A DNA stretch of 16,446 nucleotides from JBPYFK01 sp051984675 (GTDB taxonomy: Bacteria; Actinomycetota; Actinomycetes; Mycobacteriales; Pseudonocardiaceae), in the NCBI GenBank assembly GCA_051984675.1, contig JBPYFK010000027.1, positions 1 to 16,446 on the forward strand, read 5' to 3'. The notes beneath the pieces were generated by a model. That model saw only the letters and a list, made by a program, of their open reading frames with translations. It was not told where the DNA came from and made no database searches. This document shows, in pieces, positions 1 through 6,871 of this stretch; position 1 is the stretch's first letter, and each line of letters starts with the position of its first letter. The translations under genes were made by a program, and so were the position numbers.

Positions 1-633
1 TGGGGCAGGTTGGCCACAGCTCTGGAAGAGCAGGGTCACACCCTGAGCTGGGCGCAGCGTCAAGCGACCGAAGCGATCGCGCTGTACAAGCACGGCCAGC
101 AGGCGACACAGAACGCGCAGGACCAGGCCCGATCCCACCCTGGGCCAGCAGGCTCAGCAGCAGCTCACGCTGATGGAGTCGGCGCCGACGGTGCTGGAGG
201 GGGTGCGCAAGGGCACAGCGGAAGAGCTCATGGGCATGGTCAAGAGCGCCCGGGCGTTGGCGCCAGCAATCGGGCTCCCCGATAGCTACGCCGTGACACA
301 CCCGGCCCAAGCCGCAGCGAACATGACCACGATGAGCGCCGGCATGCTCCACTCGGTGACGCACCCGATGGAACTGGCCAAAGAATTGGTGGCCTGGGAC
401 GACTGGGGCAAAGATCCGGCCGTAGCAACTGGCAAGGTCGGCTTCAACCTCGCGAGCCTGTTTGCCGATGGCGGAGGGGCTGTTGGCAAGGCCGGCAGTA
501 CCGCAGCTAAAGCCGGCCAGGCCGCCACCGATACCGCGAAATCCGCCGCTAGCGCAGTCAAATCCGGCGTGCGCAATTTGGCCAGCCACGACGACCTGGT
601 GTGGCGGGGCGCAGCGGGAGGCAGCACAGCATC

Positions 634-670
634 GACCACCAAGCGCTTCGCGACGAGGCCGGCGGAGCAT
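634..670 (+). repeat. 37-bp direct repeat, copy 1 (inside toxin remnant)
   Basis: This is an exact 37-bp match to 965-1001, with an offset of 331 bp. That offset is not a multiple of three, so the same DNA is read in two frames: TKRFATRPAEH here, DHQALRDEAGGAF in copy 2. The copy-2 reading fits the start of the C-terminal toxin block, so copy 1 is probably the displaced piece of a toxin-domain swap or internal duplication. Confidence 0.85.
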
Positions 671-964
671 CTCCCCGCACATGGAGAACGCAACGGACTC
701 CGACTCCATTGGAATGGTGAGCTGCAGTCGCCCCCTGAGCCGCACACCTTCACGCCGCACGGCGAGGAAGAGCCCCATATTCCCAGCGCACATGGACATG
801 CCCCAGACGTTCATGGCGCGCCGCATGGAGAGCACCCTGGTTCCCTCAGCGACAACCTGCCCGCCGAGGGACATCCCGCCGACCTACCCCATTCCCCTGG
901 CATAACTGACCATGCGAACCACCCGCCGGAGTACAACCGGCCGGACTTCCACGCAACCGCCGCG

Positions 965-1001
965 GACCACCAAGCGCTTCGCGACGAGGCCGGCGGAGCA
1001 T
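965..1001 (+). repeat. 37-bp direct repeat, copy 2
   Basis: Exact second copy of 634-670. It lies at the boundary between the His/Pro-rich linker and the ADP-ribosyltransferase-like block, which is where polymorphic toxins exchange C-terminal modules by recombination. Reading here gives DHQALRDEAGGAF. Confidence 0.85.
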
Positions 1002-1409
1002 TTCATCCGAAACTCATGGAGCCGCTGCGAGAACAGCTTCACGCGTACCATCCGGGAGTTCAGATTCCGGACGAGGAGCTGGTGGGGATGCACCGCTACA
1101 CCGGCATGCAGCACCAGTACATGAACGAAGCGCCGCGCGGCGGCGACCAGGCCGCCCTAGACACCCACGGCGCCCACATTCGAAACGCCGTCTCGGGCAT
1201 GAACAAGCTGCCCGATTTCGCAGGCTCCGCAGAAAGTTGAAGCTGCCCGCCAACGCCTGAAGGAGAAGCGTGCGCAGGGCGTGTACTCCGAGCGTAGACC
1301 TGGAGACAACACCCCGATCGGCCTCGACGACGACTACCAGCCCTTCCTGGTGACCAAGCCGGTCACCGATGAAGCTGCACCCGACGACAACCAATGAGGC
1401 TCATGCATG

Positions 1410-1438
1410 AGGGGTAGGAACCCAGGGTTCCTACCCCT
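1410..1438. terminator. Hairpin after the toxin remnant
   Basis: Perfect inverted repeat centred on 1424: arm AGGGGTAGGAACC pairs with GGTTCCTACCCCT, 13 bp with a 3-nt loop, 16 bp after the stop at 1394. A T-rich stretch (ggtttctttc) follows about 10 bases later, so it is a plausible but not classical intrinsic terminator. Confidence 0.6.
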
Positions 1439-1555
1439 GGGTCGGTGGTTTCTTTCAGCTCGAGGTGTCGGTAAGAAACGTGTCACCAGGTACACAGACA
1501 AAGTCAACGGCATCGGCACGGGCCTCCCGCACGATCCAGCGATGGCACGTCCCGT

Positions 1556-1583
1556 GATCACCACGATACGTTCTGTGGTGATC
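1556..1583. promoter_or_regulatory. Inverted repeat upstream of the 27-aa peptide gene
   Basis: GATCACCAC (1556-1564) and GTGGTGATC (1575-1583) form a perfect 9-bp inverted repeat with a 10-bp spacer, 62 bp before the peptide start. The size suits an operator or an RNA hairpin in the leader. A second hairpin (GACGCTG...CAGCGTC, 1614-1631) ends one base before the RBS. No regulator can be assigned. Confidence 0.4.
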
Positions 1584-1645
1584 GGTGCGGGGGATACGCC
1601 CTCGCCCCGATCCGACGCTGGCACCAGCGTCAGAAAGGATCACAC

Positions 1646-1729
1646 ATGAGCAACCCATGCGCCGAGGACGAAGAGCAGGAGCAGGGTGGGCCTCTCAAAG
1701 ACGTGACCGCTGACAGCCTGGAGGAATAG
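1646..1729 (+). CDS. 27-aa acidic small peptide
   Basis: ATG at 1646 has a good Shine-Dalgarno sequence (gaaagga, 1633-1639) six bases upstream. The 27-residue product begins MSNPCAEDEEQEQ, ends VTADSLEE, carries one cysteine, and about a third of its residues are Asp or Glu. It sits alone between a leader with two hairpins and an 18-bp-stem terminator 22 bp after the stop, so it looks like an independent transcription unit. I do not recognise the peptide. Possible readings are a regulatory leader peptide, a peptide-natural-product leader whose core has been lost, or a truncated immunity-type gene. No modification enzyme gene is adjacent. The expression signals are strong; the function is unknown. 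Confidence 0.5.
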   Translation: MSNPCAEDEEQEQGGPLKDVTADSLEE

Positions 1730-1751
1730 GCCCCCGGGCAGACAGACCAGA

Positions 1752-1792
1752 GCGCGCGGCCCCCTGAGCACAACGCTCAGGGGGCCGCGCGC
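1752..1792. terminator. Very strong GC-rich terminator
   Basis: Perfect 18-bp stem (GCGCGCGGCCCCCTGAGC, 1752-1769, with its complement 1775-1792) and a 5-nt loop acaac, 22 bp after the peptide stop. There is no long T tract, as is common in high-GC actinomycetes. The symmetry allows action in both directions. Confidence 0.8.
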
Positions 1793-2141
1793 GTTCGGGG
1801 CGCGTCTGCTGGGTCCACCCGGTGTCGGTAAGGACGAAGCCCCTCCCCGGCCTTTGGGCTGAGAAGGGCTCTCTTTGTGATCAGTGCAAGTCGCTAGCGG
1901 CGACGTTGCAGGATGCCGACGCAAACTGTCCCGTGGCCTTGTTTTCCTTGAGGACCTTCCCGTCCTGCAGGATTCGGCACCCTCAGAGCCAAAACTCTCG
2001 GCGGTCGTTTGAACGCCTTACTTCACCGCATTCAGCGTGAGGGGCGGAGGACTTCCTGGCCTCCGCACCGCGAGCGCGTCCCCACGCAGGCGATGTCAAC
2101 TCCGGCCATTCGGACCGGCTGATCAGCGGGATCGATCAGCT
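1793..2141. other. Gene-poor stretch with possible small gene fragment
   Basis: No complete gene is seen. On the minus strand, 1982 down to 1881 has coding-like composition and encodes a 30-odd residue tail (ILQDGKVLKENKATGQ then FASASCNVAASDLH and stop) with no visible start, so it may be the C terminus of a lost gene. A 7-bp stem hairpin (GCGGAGG 2044-2050, CCTCCGC 2060-2066) lies near the right end. Confidence 0.3.
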
Positions 2142-2349
2142 GTGAAGGCCGCCGTGGACACCGAGGTACGCAGCGGGATGGAGTGGATCAATGGCGAATG
2201 GTGGCTGTGCTGCCCCGAGCGCCGGGTGCCGCTGCCGCGTGAACATCACTCGGGCTGGATCGGGGGCGGCGGACGCGCTCGCAGTGCACATGGACGCGTC
2301 GCACGGGCGCCAACCCTTGCCACAAGATCAATCAGCAGACGCCGGCTGA
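2142..2349 (+). pseudogene. Small gene broken by a frameshift at a G run
   Basis: Frame 3 from GTG 2142 (or ATG 2178) encodes a coding-like segment with GMEWINGEWWLCCPERRVPL and PREHHSGW. After the run of five G at 2262-2266 this frame turns into Arg-rich noise, whereas frame 1 continues with a sensible end (AADALAVHMDASHGRQPLPQ, then a stop at 2347-2349). A one-base indel in the G run would restore a protein of about 68 residues. The paired Cys and Trp residues recall small actinobacterial proteins, but I cannot name a family. The start has no strong RBS. Either a pseudogene or a sequencing error. Confidence 0.3.
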
Positions 2350-2466
2350 TTACCCGAACTAGCCACGCCACGGCTCGGCGCCGCCGAACCGCCCGACGCG
2401 GTGTGACCGAGGACACCAGCGCCTCACGATAGGGTGATCACTGCCGTGAGGATGGAGGTCACTGTC

Positions 2467-3267
2467 ATGGCCCAGCACGAGGACGGCTCATCGTCGATCG
2501 ACACCAGCAGGCCCAGCGTCGCCCGGATGTATGACTACTACCTGGGTGGCAAAGACAACTTCCAGGTCGACCGGGACGCCGCAGACCAGTTGCCCGTGCC
2601 GTTGGCGGAGATTCGCCAGCTCGCCCAGGCCAATCGGGCGTTCCTGCGGCGTGCCGTGCGATACATGGCCGGCCAGGGCATCCGGCAGTTCCTCGACATC
2701 GGCTCTGGCCTCCCCACCCAGCAGAACACCCACCAGGTCGCCCAAGAGATCATCCCCGACGCCCGCGTCGTCTACGTCGACAACGACCCCGTCGTCCAGA
2801 CCTTCGGCCGCGCCCTGCTGGCCACCAATGCCAACAGCACCGTGGCGGCGGCCGACCTGCGCCGTCCGGCGGACGTGCTTAAGCACCCCGAAACGGTCAA
2901 GCTCATCGACTTCACCGAACCGGTCGGAGTGCTCATGATCGCCGTGATCCACTTCCTGACGGACGAGGAAGGCTTACCGGTCGTGGGGCGGCTACGAGAG
3001 GCACTGGCACCCGGGAGCTTCCTGACTGCCACCCATGTCACCTCAGAGGGCATGTCGCCGGAGGCAGTCACGCAGGCCGAGGCGATCTACAGGAATACGC
3101 CGACGCCCATCTACTTGCGGGACCACGCTGAGATCGCCCGTTTCTTCGACGGCTTCGACCTCGTCGACCCCGGTCTGGTTACCCTTGACCGCTGGCGGCC
3201 CGACCCACACGACCCTTCGCCGCCCGCCACCGGCTTCTGGTACGGAGCCGTCGGCCACAAGAACTGA
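2467..3267 (+). CDS. SAM-dependent methyltransferase, DUF574/Methyltransf_19 type
   Basis: 266-residue protein of a family abundant in actinomycetes. Its hallmark N-terminal motif is at residues 20-31 (R-MYDYYLGGKDN), SAM-binding motif I at 75-84 (FLDIGSGLPT), and the acidic end of strand beta2 at 104-108 (VDNDP). Residues AVIHFL near motif IV and a C-terminal GFWYGAVG complete the pattern. Family members are annotated as S-adenosyl methyltransferases; the substrate is unknown. I chose ATG 2467 because GGAGG at 2454-2458 lies eight bases upstream. An in-frame GTG at 2434 would add 11 residues outside the conserved fold. Length and motifs look intact, unlike most neighbours. No cotranscribed partner is visible. 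Confidence 0.85.
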   Translation: MAQHEDGSSSIDTSRPSVARMYDYYLGGKDNFQVDRDAADQLPVPLAEIRQLAQANRAFLRRAVRYMAGQGIRQFLDIGSGLPTQQNTHQVAQEIIPDARVVYVDNDPVVQTFGRALLATNANSTVAAADLRRPADVLKHPETVKLIDFTEPVGVLMIAVIHFLTDEEGLPVVGRLREALAPGSFLTATHVTSEGMSPEAVTQAEAIYRNTPTPIYLRDHAEIARFFDGFDLVDPGLVTLDRWRPDPHDPSPPATGFWYGAVGHKN

Positions 3268-3608
3268 CGAGTGCTCGCCGCACGTCAATGCCACTGTTTC
3301 CTTGAGCATTTGCCACAGCGTGATCCGGTCAGTGACCGGCTATGCACAACCCACTACGAACCCTCGGGGTGGCCAAGGGACTTGCGCGTGGTCAGGATCG
3401 CTGCAGGAAGCCGCATCAGCACTTCAACCAGGACTTTCAGCCCTACAGACCTGGTCGAGGATCGGTAGGCCGGGCCAGCTCCGGTGACCGGACCCGAGGG
3501 CGGAAGGGCCGCCGCAGCACTCGCATGGTGTGTCGGGTCCGCCAGTCGATCAGCAGACAATGACCCGCCCCGGTACCGGCCAAAGTCCGTTACCTGCGAA
3601 AGGGACGT
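3268..3608. other. Intergenic stretch without a recognisable gene
   Basis: Short open frames are present in all frames, but none has a convincing start, family motif or codon pattern. The only signal is the RBS-like aaaggga at 3598-3604 that belongs to the ku fragment downstream. Confidence 0.4.
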
Positions 3609-3731
3609 ATGCCAGCCGTGTGGACCGGCACTATTGCCTTCGGCCTGGTCAACATCGGCGTCCGGGTCCCAGCCGCGACCGAGTCCAAGTCGGTGACCTT
3701 CCGCCAAATACACCGTCCTGATCACGGTTCT
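3609..3731 (+). pseudogene. ku: N-terminal fragment of a Ku end-joining protein
   Basis: ATG 3609 with the RBS aaaggga opens a frame whose first 41 residues match the bacterial Ku N terminus: MPAVWTGTIAFGLVNIGVRV, then a TESKSVTFRQIH segment (family pattern M..W.G.I.FGLVN.PV.L..ATE...V.F.Q.H). Bacterial Ku binds double-strand DNA ends with LigD in non-homologous end joining and is usually 250-300 residues long. Here homology stops near 3731 (IHRPDHGS); the frame runs into unrelated sequence and stops at 3827. The rest of ku is absent, replaced by the truncated integrase. The fragment cannot make a functional Ku. Confidence 0.75.
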
Positions 3732-3772
3732 CTGGGGTGTAGGGCTGTTCGATGGCGTCCACCGCAATGTAA

Positions 3773-4717
3773 GAGCAGTTCAGCGGTGTTCACCGGACAC
3801 TGCGAGTTTCCCTCGATGAGGCCGTAAAGCGCGAGCACATCACGAAGAACCCGGTGTTCGTCGCGAAACCTCCGAAGCTCATCGAACCCGAGATTGAGCC
3901 GTTCACAGTCGGAGAAGCCCAACGCGTACTCGACGTGGCGAGAACCCGGCGTAATGGCGTGCGTTTCGAACTCGCACTCGGACTTGGGCTGCGGCAGGGA
4001 GAAGCACTTGGACTGAAGTGGTCCGATCTGCGGATCACTTGGAACCACGGATGTACGCGCCGGAATCCGTGCGGCTACGACGAGGTAGAGGATTGCCCAG
4101 ACGCCTGCCCCACCGCAGACTTGACGATCCGCCGAGCTTTACAGCGCCAGACATGGGAGCAAGGATGCGAAGAAGGCAAGCCGTGCGGTCGAAAGCGTGG
4201 CGCTGATTGTCCGCAGTGCCACGGCGGCGGACTGGTCATCATGCCGCCGAAGTCCAGCGCAGGGAAACGCACAGTCAGTGTGCCCGAGCCTTTGATTCAC
4301 GCCCTGCTGGACCACGACGAGGCCCAGGACGACGAACGGCACCTTGCCGGTGACATGTGGCAAGAGGAGGGCTGGATATTCGCTCAGCCCAACGGGAAGT
4401 GCATCGACCCACGGGCGGACTACGACGAGTGGCAGGACCTACTCAAGGCAGCGAGGGTCCGACCGTCCCGGCTGCACGACGCCAGACACACGGCCGCGAC
4501 CATGCTGCTCGTTCTGAATGTTCCGCACCGAGCGATCATGGACGTCATGGGCTGGTCCGAAGCGTCCATGCTCAAGCGGTACGTCCACGTACCCGACGAA
4601 ATCAAGCGAGGCATTGCCGGCCAGGTCGGCGGCCTACTCTGGCGGCGCCAGCCCGACGATGACGGGCCAAATGACGATGATGACGACGGCATGTCAGGCG
4701 CACCAGTGAAGGTGTGA
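3773..4717 (+). pseudogene. int: 5'-truncated tyrosine integrase with Cys-rich insertion
   Basis: Phage/ICE-type tyrosine recombinase. The frame is open from 3773; a GTG at 3854 could start a 287-residue product. The end of the core-binding domain (VHRTLRVSLDEAVKREHI) lies upstream of that GTG, so the natural start and N-terminal arm-binding domain are missing. Catalytic residues are visible (numbering from 3854): R47 in GLRQGEALGLKW, H208 and R211 in HDARH, W234 in place of the usual His, and nucleophile Y243 in KRYVHV. An insertion at residues 65-125 holds eight cysteines in two CxnC sets (67, 73, 81, 85; 105, 111, 119, 122), as in some Streptomyces integrases. The 5' break abuts the ku fragment. 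A one-base insertion near 3787 would explain the frame break after AVQR. The catalytic half is intact, but an active enzyme is unlikely. Confidence 0.75.
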
Positions 4718-4748
4718 CGAGCAGTAACTGATATCAAAACTGAGGTAT

Positions 4749-4814
4749 GACCAGGGCGCTTCCATAAACTGGGACACGCCCTGGCCATCCATTGAGCCAG
4801 TGTCCTGTCAATGG
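4749..4814. terminator. Hairpin terminator and possible relic of a third tRNA-Thr att site
   Basis: Stem CCAGGGCG (4751-4758) pairs with CGCCCTGG (4777-4784), placing a terminator 33 bp after the integrase stop. The first 15 bases, gaccagggcgcttcc, are identical to 6501-6515. The segment after the hairpin (ccctggccatccattgagcc) matches 15 of 20 positions of the sequence joining the tRNA-Thr terminator to the tRNA 3' end. A second short inverted repeat, CCATTGA/TCAATGG, spans 4789-4814. Confidence 0.5.
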
Positions 4815-5113
4815 ACGGGTTGCTGAAGAGTACCGCCAGTAGCGCTAGGCCGAGCCATCTTATGCCGCAAAGTCCTTGCCGCCAACAAGTCTATGATGTT
4901 CGGACATCCGAGTGACGGTAGGGAAAACGGCCCCACGCGTGAGATCAACAGCGACATGATCGTCCGCGATGGGGGATCCGGGGATTATCCTTCGACACCT
5001 GTTTCCTTGAGGCAACTCGTGTCCAAGTTCCGCGACTGCGGTGATTGCGATGCCGGGCGCCCCTGGCCCCCATCAAGGTAGTTGCCATTTCGTCAAGAAA
5101 CGGAGTACTTGTA
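4815..5113. other. Upstream region of the secreted-protein gene
   Basis: No gene recognised. Composition is less GC-rich than the core genes. The RBS of the next gene (cggag, 5101-5105) is at the right end; no convincing promoter hexamers were found. Confidence 0.35.
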
Positions 5114-5731
5114 ATGGGTTCCCGCAAGATCGCGCTCATGGCCGCTGTCAGCGTGATACTGGCCATGCTGACAGCCGGAACGGCCACAGCATCGCCGCAG
5201 CCGCCCCCTCCGGCGCCAGACCCTGGATCAGCTGAGTTCGCCGCCGGCATTGCGGCCACTAAGACCAGCACAGCGTCTCCCTACGTGAAAGCTTCGTCCC
5301 CTGCGCAGGCCATGGAGATCCTCAACGCTTTACAGTCTCCGCAGACGGCGAGTCCCGCCGCTAAAGTGGCTGCGGGCGAGGCTCAGTACGGCCCGTGCAC
5401 TCTCAAACCCAGCCGCGTCTACATGCGGAGCTCCGGTGGGATGGGCGCGAAGCCGGTAACCGAATGCACGGTGCCGGTGTCGTCTATCCGCCACCAGACC
5501 GATCTGAGGTACGAGTGGTTGACTTTTTGGTGGTTGCAGGACAGTTACCCTGCCGGTAACAGCGGCTTGGCGAGGCTCGAGCAGAAGAACGTCCAGTGGG
5601 CGTGTAACGGCGATGACTCAACCACGTGGGCCGGTACAACGGTCGGAACCATTGTTTACGGTGGTCAAACTTACTTTGCACGCGTTTACCAGATTCCGAG
5701 GGATCTGGCATGCGGTTCATCGTGGCCGTGA
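5114..5731 (+). CDS. Small secreted protein with four cysteines
   Basis: 205-residue exported protein. Residues 1-26 form a Sec signal peptide (basic MGSRK, hydrophobic core, TATA just before the likely cleavage site after A26). A Pro/Ala-rich stretch follows to about residue 90, then a compact domain with cysteines at 95, 118, 164 and 200 that could form two disulphides, and an aromatic-rich centre (YEWLTFWWLQDSY). The end (TTVGTIVYGGQTYFARVYQI) resembles a group of short secreted proteins of unknown function in actinomycetes; I know no named activity. ATG 5114 is chosen for the RBS cggag eight bases upstream and the immediate signal peptide; an in-frame ATG at 5045 would bury the signal peptide. 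A decayed copy of its 3' half follows directly. Confidence 0.7.
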   Translation: MGSRKIALMAAVSVILAMLTAGTATASPQPPPPAPDPGSAEFAAGIAATKTSTASPYVKASSPAQAMEILNALQSPQTASPAAKVAAGEAQYGPCTLKPSRVYMRSSGGMGAKPVTECTVPVSSIRHQTDLRYEWLTFWWLQDSYPAGNSGLARLEQKNVQWACNGDDSTTWAGTTVGTIVYGGQTYFARVYQIPRDLACGSSWP

Positions 5732-5740
5732 TGAGCTCCA

Positions 5741-5950
5741 TCTGCCAGGACACTGATCTGAAGTAACACATGCTGTTTTGGTGGTTGTTGCAGAACAGTT
5801 ACTCTGGTGGTCACAGCGACGGCAGGGGGTTCGAGCAGCGACAGGTCCAGTGGAGTGCAATCGCGCTGGCTAGGTCTGGTACAGAACGACCCTCGGCATG
5901 AGCGTCTACGGTGGTGAAATTTACTATGCTTGGGTTTGCCAGAATCCGGC
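5741..5950 (+). pseudogene. Decayed copy of the 3' half of the secreted-protein gene
   Basis: The DNA aligns along its length with about 5489-5705 of the preceding gene. Shared landmarks in the same order are gatctga, tttttggtggttg/ttttggtggttg, cagttac, ttcgagcag/ctcgagcag, gtccagtgg, tacggtggt and ttactttgc/ttactatgc. The copy has indels, an early in-frame TAA and no start or signal peptide. It reads as a remnant of a tandem paralogue that lost its 5' half. Its right end runs into the start region of the next gene. Confidence 0.7.
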
Positions 5951-5964
5951 GGAAGAAAATTGCC

Positions 5965-6366
5965 GTGCATGGGCCGATCGTGTGGTTGGTGTATGAACGT
6001 ACCACCCCGTTTGGAACGGACTCTGGCGTCGAGCCTTTGATCGCGGTGTGCGCCACCGAGGAAGAGGCTGAACAGATCAAGGAGGTGAGCTCCTCGCGCG
6101 GCCGGTACGGGTCGTGGGAGAAGCACCCGCTTCAGGGCGCCGCTGACCGGACCAGCCCATTGGTCGACGGCGAAATCGTGCAGGTGGTGCTGCTGGGCGG
6201 CGGAGAAGAGGGACGCGATCCGATCGGTGTTGCCGTGTACACCGACCGGGAAGCAGCTGTCCAGCGTGCCGTAGACGAGATCCGTGAAAACGGAGATCCC
6301 GACTACCACGCGGTTCCGCTACCCATCGGGTGGCGAGGGCTTATCGGGCCGCAAGCCGACGACTGA
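5965..6366 (+). CDS. 133-aa cytosolic protein of unknown function
   Basis: Coding composition is clear from about 5965. The product begins with MHGPIVWLVYERTTPFG, followed by an acidic helix (CATEEEAEQIKE), then a beta-rich middle and another helix (DREAAVQRAVDEIRENG). It has no signal peptide or membrane segment. The layout (short beta strand with W-VYxRT, then a 'vcateeeA' helix) recalls small actinobacterial proteins of unknown role. GTG 5965 is preferred for ggaag at 5951-5955; the frame is open further upstream, but that sequence is the decayed copy of the secreted-protein gene, so the extension is unlikely. It is codirectional with the secreted-protein gene, but a partnership is only a guess. 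Confidence 0.6.
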   Translation: MHGPIVWLVYERTTPFGTDSGVEPLIAVCATEEEAEQIKEVSSSRGRYGSWEKHPLQGAADRTSPLVDGEIVQVVLLGGGEEGRDPIGVAVYTDREAAVQRAVDEIRENGDPDYHAVPLPIGWRGLIGPQADD

Positions 6367-6501
6367 CCCGCAGTGGGTCTTCATCATGGCGGCCCTTGCG
6401 GCGCCGCCATGGGGCGCTTCAGCCATGACGGCCGAGCGAGCAGGCCGGCGGCCAGCGAGAGCTCCGGACGGCAACTGAGACTAGGAATGAGACTAAAAGC
6501 G

Positions 6502-6536
6502 ACCAGGGCGCTTCCGCTGTGCGGAAGCGCCCTGGT
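6502..6536. terminator. Duplicated tRNA-Thr terminator hairpin
   Basis: Perfect 16-bp stem ACCAGGGCGCTTCCGC with its complement and loop tgt. Identical to the hairpin downstream of the intact tRNA at 9947-9981, and copied here as part of the att repeat. Confidence 0.8.
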
Positions 6537-6587
6537 CCTGCCTGGAGCCGCCTAAGGGAGTCGAACCCTTGACCTACGCATTACGAG
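6502..6587. repeat. att direct repeat, left copy (tRNA-Thr 3' half plus terminator)
   Basis: 86 bp identical to 9947-10032. It holds the tRNA terminator hairpin, a 9-bp spacer and the tRNA-Thr complement from the discriminator base through the whole anticodon loop (cgcattacgag), then diverges. No tRNA 5' half follows, so this is not a tRNA gene but the displaced attachment-site copy left by integration at tRNA-Thr. Just outside it, gagacta...gagacta (about 6478-6497) resembles the arm-type repeats of another element. Confidence 0.9.
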
Positions 6588-6680
6588 GTTGTCCCGTGGC
6601 CGTTTGTGGTCGTTCCAGCGCGTGCCAAACCGTGGCTGACCTGCATAGTCGTACTGATCGACATTGGACGGTACGGATTG

Positions 6681-6703
6681 GAACTGCAACCCGAACTGCA
6701 ACC
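6681..6703 (+). repeat. Arm-type repeats near the left att
   Basis: GAACTGCAACC occurs twice (6681-6691 and 6693-6703). The same motif recurs next to the right att (9917-9928), with a variant at 9930-9940. Repeats of this kind flanking the core att sites of tyrosine-integrase elements are usually bound by the integrase N-terminal domain. Confidence 0.55.
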
Positions 6704-6871
6704 TGGTTGTCCACTAAGGACAAATGTCCTTGTCGATGCAGCATCGTCTGGTGTCCAACCACTGAGCAGTGGTTCGGGCGCCTTCGGTTAACAGTTGTGC
6801 ATAGCTATGAGCCGATCTGGCGATTGGGGTCTGTCTGCTGGATCTTCGGGAGGCGAGCTCGCGAGGAGGTG

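Larger units (their letters stand above)
1..1394 (+). pseudogene. Frameshifted 3' part of a T7SS-type polymorphic toxin gene
   Basis: The gene enters from the left edge. Frame 1 (1 to about 130) encodes a segment like the putative T7SS secretion-signal domain of actinobacterial toxins (LATALEEQGHTLSWAQRQA...). Coding potential then jumps to frame 2 (about 125-1240): an Ala/Gly-rich stretch, a His/Pro-rich linker (about 700-930), then a C-terminal block (about 950-1230) with LVGMHRYTGMQHQYMNEAPR, resembling the N-terminal half of an ADP-ribosyltransferase toxin fold (hRYTG...hN..hR). The expected later catalytic strands (an STS-like motif, the ExE glutamates) are absent. Near 1205-1240 the coding pattern moves to frame 3, which gives a sensible hydrophilic tail (QKVEAARQRLKEKRAQG...DDNQ) to the stop at 1392-1394. 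Two frame changes and a missing catalytic core indicate a pseudogene, unless the assembly has indels. The domain names are by motif recognition only. Confidence 0.6.

Noticed and set aside
1464..1832. 12-bp repeat ggtgtcggtaag (1464-1475 and 1821-1832) as insertion target duplication
   Set aside because: Too short to be significant in a GC-rich 16-kb window, and the intervening DNA has no transposase.
2044..2066. Hairpin GCGGAGG/CCTCCGC as the right end of an IS200/IS605 element
   Set aside because: No tnpA or tnpB coding sequence or left end could be found nearby; one small hairpin is not enough.
6545..6587. Second tRNA gene at the left att repeat
   Set aside because: Only the 3' half is present; the sequence diverges at the anticodon loop and no acceptor partner strand exists.
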